Shown piece by piece: positions 5,569-6,919 of a stretch of 6,919 bases of DNA (its first letter is position 1; each line of letters opens with the position of its first letter). The stretch covers positions 1-6,919 of the forward strand of contig JAAFGU010000128.1 of assembly GCA_010365205.1 (NCBI GenBank). The letters run 5' to 3'. The position numbers and the translations under genes are program-made. The stretch is from Aromatoleum sp. GTDB taxonomy: Bacteria; Pseudomonadota; Gammaproteobacteria; Burkholderiales; Casimicrobiaceae. The notes under the pieces were generated by a model. The model saw only the letters and a list, made by a program, of their open reading frames with translations. It had not been told where the DNA came from and searched no databases.

Positions 5569-6248
5569 CACCCCGCTTTCGCCAGTTCCGCGCGCATTTT
5601 TGCGATCGTCGCGGCGTAGTCCGGCGTGCCGAAAATCGCGGAGCCGGCGACGAAGGTGTCGGCACCAGCCTTCGCGATGGCGGCGATGTTGTCGACTTTC
5701 ACGCCGCCGTCGACTTCAAGCAGGATCGGCCGCCCGATCCGCTGCTGCGCGGCATCGATCCGGGTCCGCGCCGCCCGCAGCTTGTCGAGGGCCTGCGGGA
5801 TGAACGACTGCCCGCCGAATCCGGGGTTGACGGACATGATCAGCACCAGGTCGAGCTTGTCGATCGTGTAGTCGAGCCAACCGAGCGGCGTCGCCGGGTT
5901 GAACACGAGACCGGCCTTGCAGCCACAATCGTGGATCAGCCCGATGGTGCGATCGACGTGGTCCGATGACTCCGGGTGGAAACTGATGATCGCGGCGCCT
6001 GCCTTGGCGAAGTCGGGAACGATGCGGTCCACCGGCTTGACCATCAGATGCACGTCGATCGGCACCGTCGCCTGCGGGCGGATCGCCTCGCAGACCAGCG
6101 GCCCGATCGTCAGGTTGGGAACGTAATGGTTATCCATCACGTCGAAATGGATGAGATCGGCGCCGGCGGCGATCACCGCGCGCACCTCGTCGCCGAGCCG
6201 CGCGAAATCGGCGGACAGGAGCGACGGCGCAATCTTGCAGGACGGCAT
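5568..6248 (-). CDS. rpe: Ribulose-phosphate 3-epimerase
   Basis: Rpe (226 residues) interconverts ribulose 5-phosphate and xylulose 5-phosphate in the pentose phosphate pathway and, where present, the Calvin cycle. It is a TIM-barrel metalloenzyme. Visible family residues are S9 in IAPSLLSADF, H34 and D36 in HFDVMDNHYVPN, H67 in DVHLMV, the phosphate-side loop MSVNPGFGGQ (138-147), D180 in VDGGV and GSAIF (202-206). The metal ligands and both catalytic aspartates are thus present. The start ATG (6246-6248) gives the usual N-terminus, but the bases before it (ATTATAACC) contain no ribosome binding site. It is divergent from apaG, with 38 bases between start codons, and leads the gph-trp gene series. 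There is no sign of a CO2-fixation cluster here, so a housekeeping role is most likely. Confidence 0.97.
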   Translation of the reverse strand: MPSCKIAPSLLSADFARLGDEVRAVIAAGADLIHFDVMDNHYVPNLTIGPLVCEAIRPQATVPIDVHLMVKPVDRIVPDFAKAGAAIISFHPESSDHVDRTIGLIHDCGCKAGLVFNPATPLGWLDYTIDKLDLVLIMSVNPGFGGQSFIPQALDKLRAARTRIDAAQQRIGRPILLEVDGGVKVDNIAAIAKAGADTFVAGSAIFGTPDYAATIAKMRAELAKAG

Positions 6249-6251
6249 GGT

Positions 6252-6257
6252 TATAAT
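6252..6257 (+). promoter_or_regulatory. Perfect -10 box (TATAAT) upstream of apaG
   Basis: TATAAT lies in the 38-base gap between the divergent rpe and apaG start codons. A transcript would begin near 6264, about 23 bases before the apaG ATG. The -35 region, inside rpe, is weak (GCAATC at 17-base spacing). The core TTATAA (6251-6256) is palindromic, so the minus strand also reads TATAAC, though at that position it would place a start just inside rpe. The match is exact; promoter activity is inferred. Confidence 0.5.
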
Positions 6258-6286
6258 CGGATGCAGTGTTCGTGGGGGCAGGCCCG

Positions 6287-6670
6287 ATGGGCGAATCGAA
6301 AAAGTACGATGTCAGCGTTGCGGCAAAGGTGCATTATGTCGCGGACCAGTCGGATCCCTCGGGCAACCAGTACGTCTTCGCGTACACGATCACGATCGCC
6401 AACACCGGGACCGTCCCGGCGCAACTGGTCAGCCGACACTGGATCATCACCGACAGCGACCGGCATGTCCAGGAAGTGAGAGGACTCGGCGTGGTCGGCC
6501 AGCAGCCGCTGCTCAAGCCCGGCGAAAGCTTCGAATACACGAGCGGCGCCAGCATTCCGACGCCCGTGGGCACGATGCGCGGCACCTACCAGATGGTCGC
6601 GGAAGACGGGCAGGCGTTCGACGCCGAGATCGCCCCGTTCACGCTGTCTGTCCCGCGCATACTGCATTGA
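6287..6670 (+). CDS. apaG: ApaG domain protein
   Basis: ApaG (127 residues, standard length) is a small immunoglobulin-like beta-sandwich protein. The family name comes from the apaGH operon of enteric bacteria; its biochemical role remains poorly defined, and links to divalent-cation efflux and nucleotide binding have been proposed. The diagnostic stretch is GLGVVGQQPLLKPGESFEYT (67-86), preceded by YTITIANTG and RHWIITD (50-56) and followed by TPVGTMRGTYQM. The ATG at 6287-6289 gives the usual N-terminus; a GTG at 6266 in the same frame is possible but sits almost at the predicted transcript start. A G-rich stretch (6273-6277) and AGG (6280-6282) lie ahead of it. It is divergent from rpe, and its stop is only six bases from the stop of the opposing small membrane gene. 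No apaH or ksgA is adjacent. Confidence 0.95.
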   Translation: MGESKKYDVSVAAKVHYVADQSDPSGNQYVFAYTITIANTGTVPAQLVSRHWIITDSDRHVQEVRGLGVVGQQPLLKPGESFEYTSGASIPTPVGTMRGTYQMVAEDGQAFDAEIAPFTLSVPRILH

Positions 6671-6676
6671 TTCCGC

Positions 6677-6799
6677 CTACCGCGAGTCCGCAGGCGGGTC
6701 GTCGCGGGGCGGCTTGTTCTTTCTCGGACCCATCGTCCACCACACAATGCCGACGGCGAGCAGCAGCGCGACCAGCGCCTCGAGGAGTATCCAGGTCAT
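6677..6799 (-). CDS. Small single-pass membrane protein (40 residues), function unknown
   Basis: This short ORF encodes 40 residues. Residues 3-23 form one hydrophobic segment (WILLEALVALLLAVGIVWW) with one buried glutamate (E7). A hydrophilic tail follows, beginning PRKNKPPRDDPP. Positive charges right after the membrane segment favour a cytoplasmic C-terminus and a periplasmic N-terminus. AAGGAG lies ten bases upstream of the ATG (6797-6799), somewhat far but a good match. I recall similar tiny membrane proteins in betaproteobacterial genomes, but I know no function and give no symbol. It runs opposite to its neighbours: its stop is six bases from the apaG stop, and its start is four bases from the start of the plus-strand lipoprotein. 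Chance is unlikely given the hydrophobic segment and ribosome site, though conservation should decide. Confidence 0.68.
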   Translation of the reverse strand: MTWILLEALVALLLAVGIVWWTMGPRKNKPPRDDPPADSR

Positions 6800-6803
6800 C
6801 GCA

Positions 6804-6919
6804 ATGCGGCTCCTTCGTTCCCCGCGCGCCGTAGCCGCGGCCTGCATGGTCCTGCTCGTCGCCGGATGCGTGACGGCCCCGCCGCCTCGCCCGACTCCCG
6901 CCCCGCCACCGACGCCGGC
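6804..6919 (+). CDS. Lipoprotein, N-terminal fragment; probably lytic transglycosylase MltA
   Basis: Only 38 codons are visible before the window edge. They encode a lipoprotein signal peptide: positively charged start MRLLRSPRA, a hydrophobic core AAACMVLL, and a lipobox VAGC with the lipidated cysteine at residue 22. Residue 23 is Val rather than Asp, which suggests outer-membrane sorting. A proline-rich linker follows (APPPRPTPAPPPTP). No catalytic domain is seen. The guess of MltA, an outer-membrane murein transglycosylase, comes from the neighbourhood, since mltA commonly sits beside apaG, rpe and gph in betaproteobacteria. The ATG at 6804-6806 gives a complete signal peptide. Its ribosome site is weak (CCAGG at 6791-6795). 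The start is nearly back-to-back with the small membrane gene on the other strand. Confidence 0.7.
   Translation, partial: MRLLRSPRAVAAACMVLLVAGCVTAPPPRPTPAPPPTP

Noticed and set aside
6671..6676. Bidirectional terminator between apaG and the convergent small gene
   Set aside because: The gap is six bases, and I found no stem with flanking A and T runs around the two stop codons.

Overview
The window looks like chromosomal DNA from a GC-rich betaproteobacterium, probably Burkholderiales or a close relative. This rests on the high GC content, the protein sequences, and the order lipoprotein – apaG – rpe – gph – trpE – trpG – trpD – trpC, which I know as a typical betaproteobacterial arrangement. 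No mobile element, tRNA, rRNA or CRISPR array was seen, and no gene inside the window is visibly broken. Only the two edge genes are cut.

Layout. Bases 1-479 (minus) hold the N-terminal part of an ABC importer ATPase that runs off the left edge. Bases 621-4690 (minus) are the trp block: trpE, trpG, trpD and trpC, in transcription order from right to left. Upstream of trpE, still on the minus strand, are gph (4849-5568) and rpe (5568-6248). To the right, apaG reads on plus (6287-6670), an unlisted 40-residue membrane protein reads on minus (6677-6799), and a truncated lipoprotein, probably mltA, starts on plus at 6804.

The best find is an unannotated 28-codon ORF at 4766-4852, between gph and trpE. 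It starts in an ATGA overlap with the gph stop codon. It holds four Trp codons, two of them adjacent, whereas TrpE, TrpG, TrpD and TrpC together hold four in about 1290 residues. I read it as a trp leader peptide (TrpL) in an attenuator-like leader. GC-rich segments with alternative pairings surround its Trp codons, but I see no U-tract terminator. The regulatory outcome could therefore be non-classical (Rho-dependent or translational). A candidate extended -10 promoter inside the 3' end of gph could start this leader transcript.

How the genes work together. TrpE and TrpG form anthranilate synthase, TrpD adds the phosphoribosyl group, and TrpC makes indole-3-glycerol phosphate. TrpF, TrpB and TrpA are not in the window. 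Rpe and Gph are sugar-phosphate and phosphoglycolate housekeeping enzymes that share the transcription direction. Start and stop codons overlap or nearly touch at rpe/gph, gph/trpL and trpE/trpG, and at a second candidate mini-ORF just before trpC, so translational coupling is a recurring theme.
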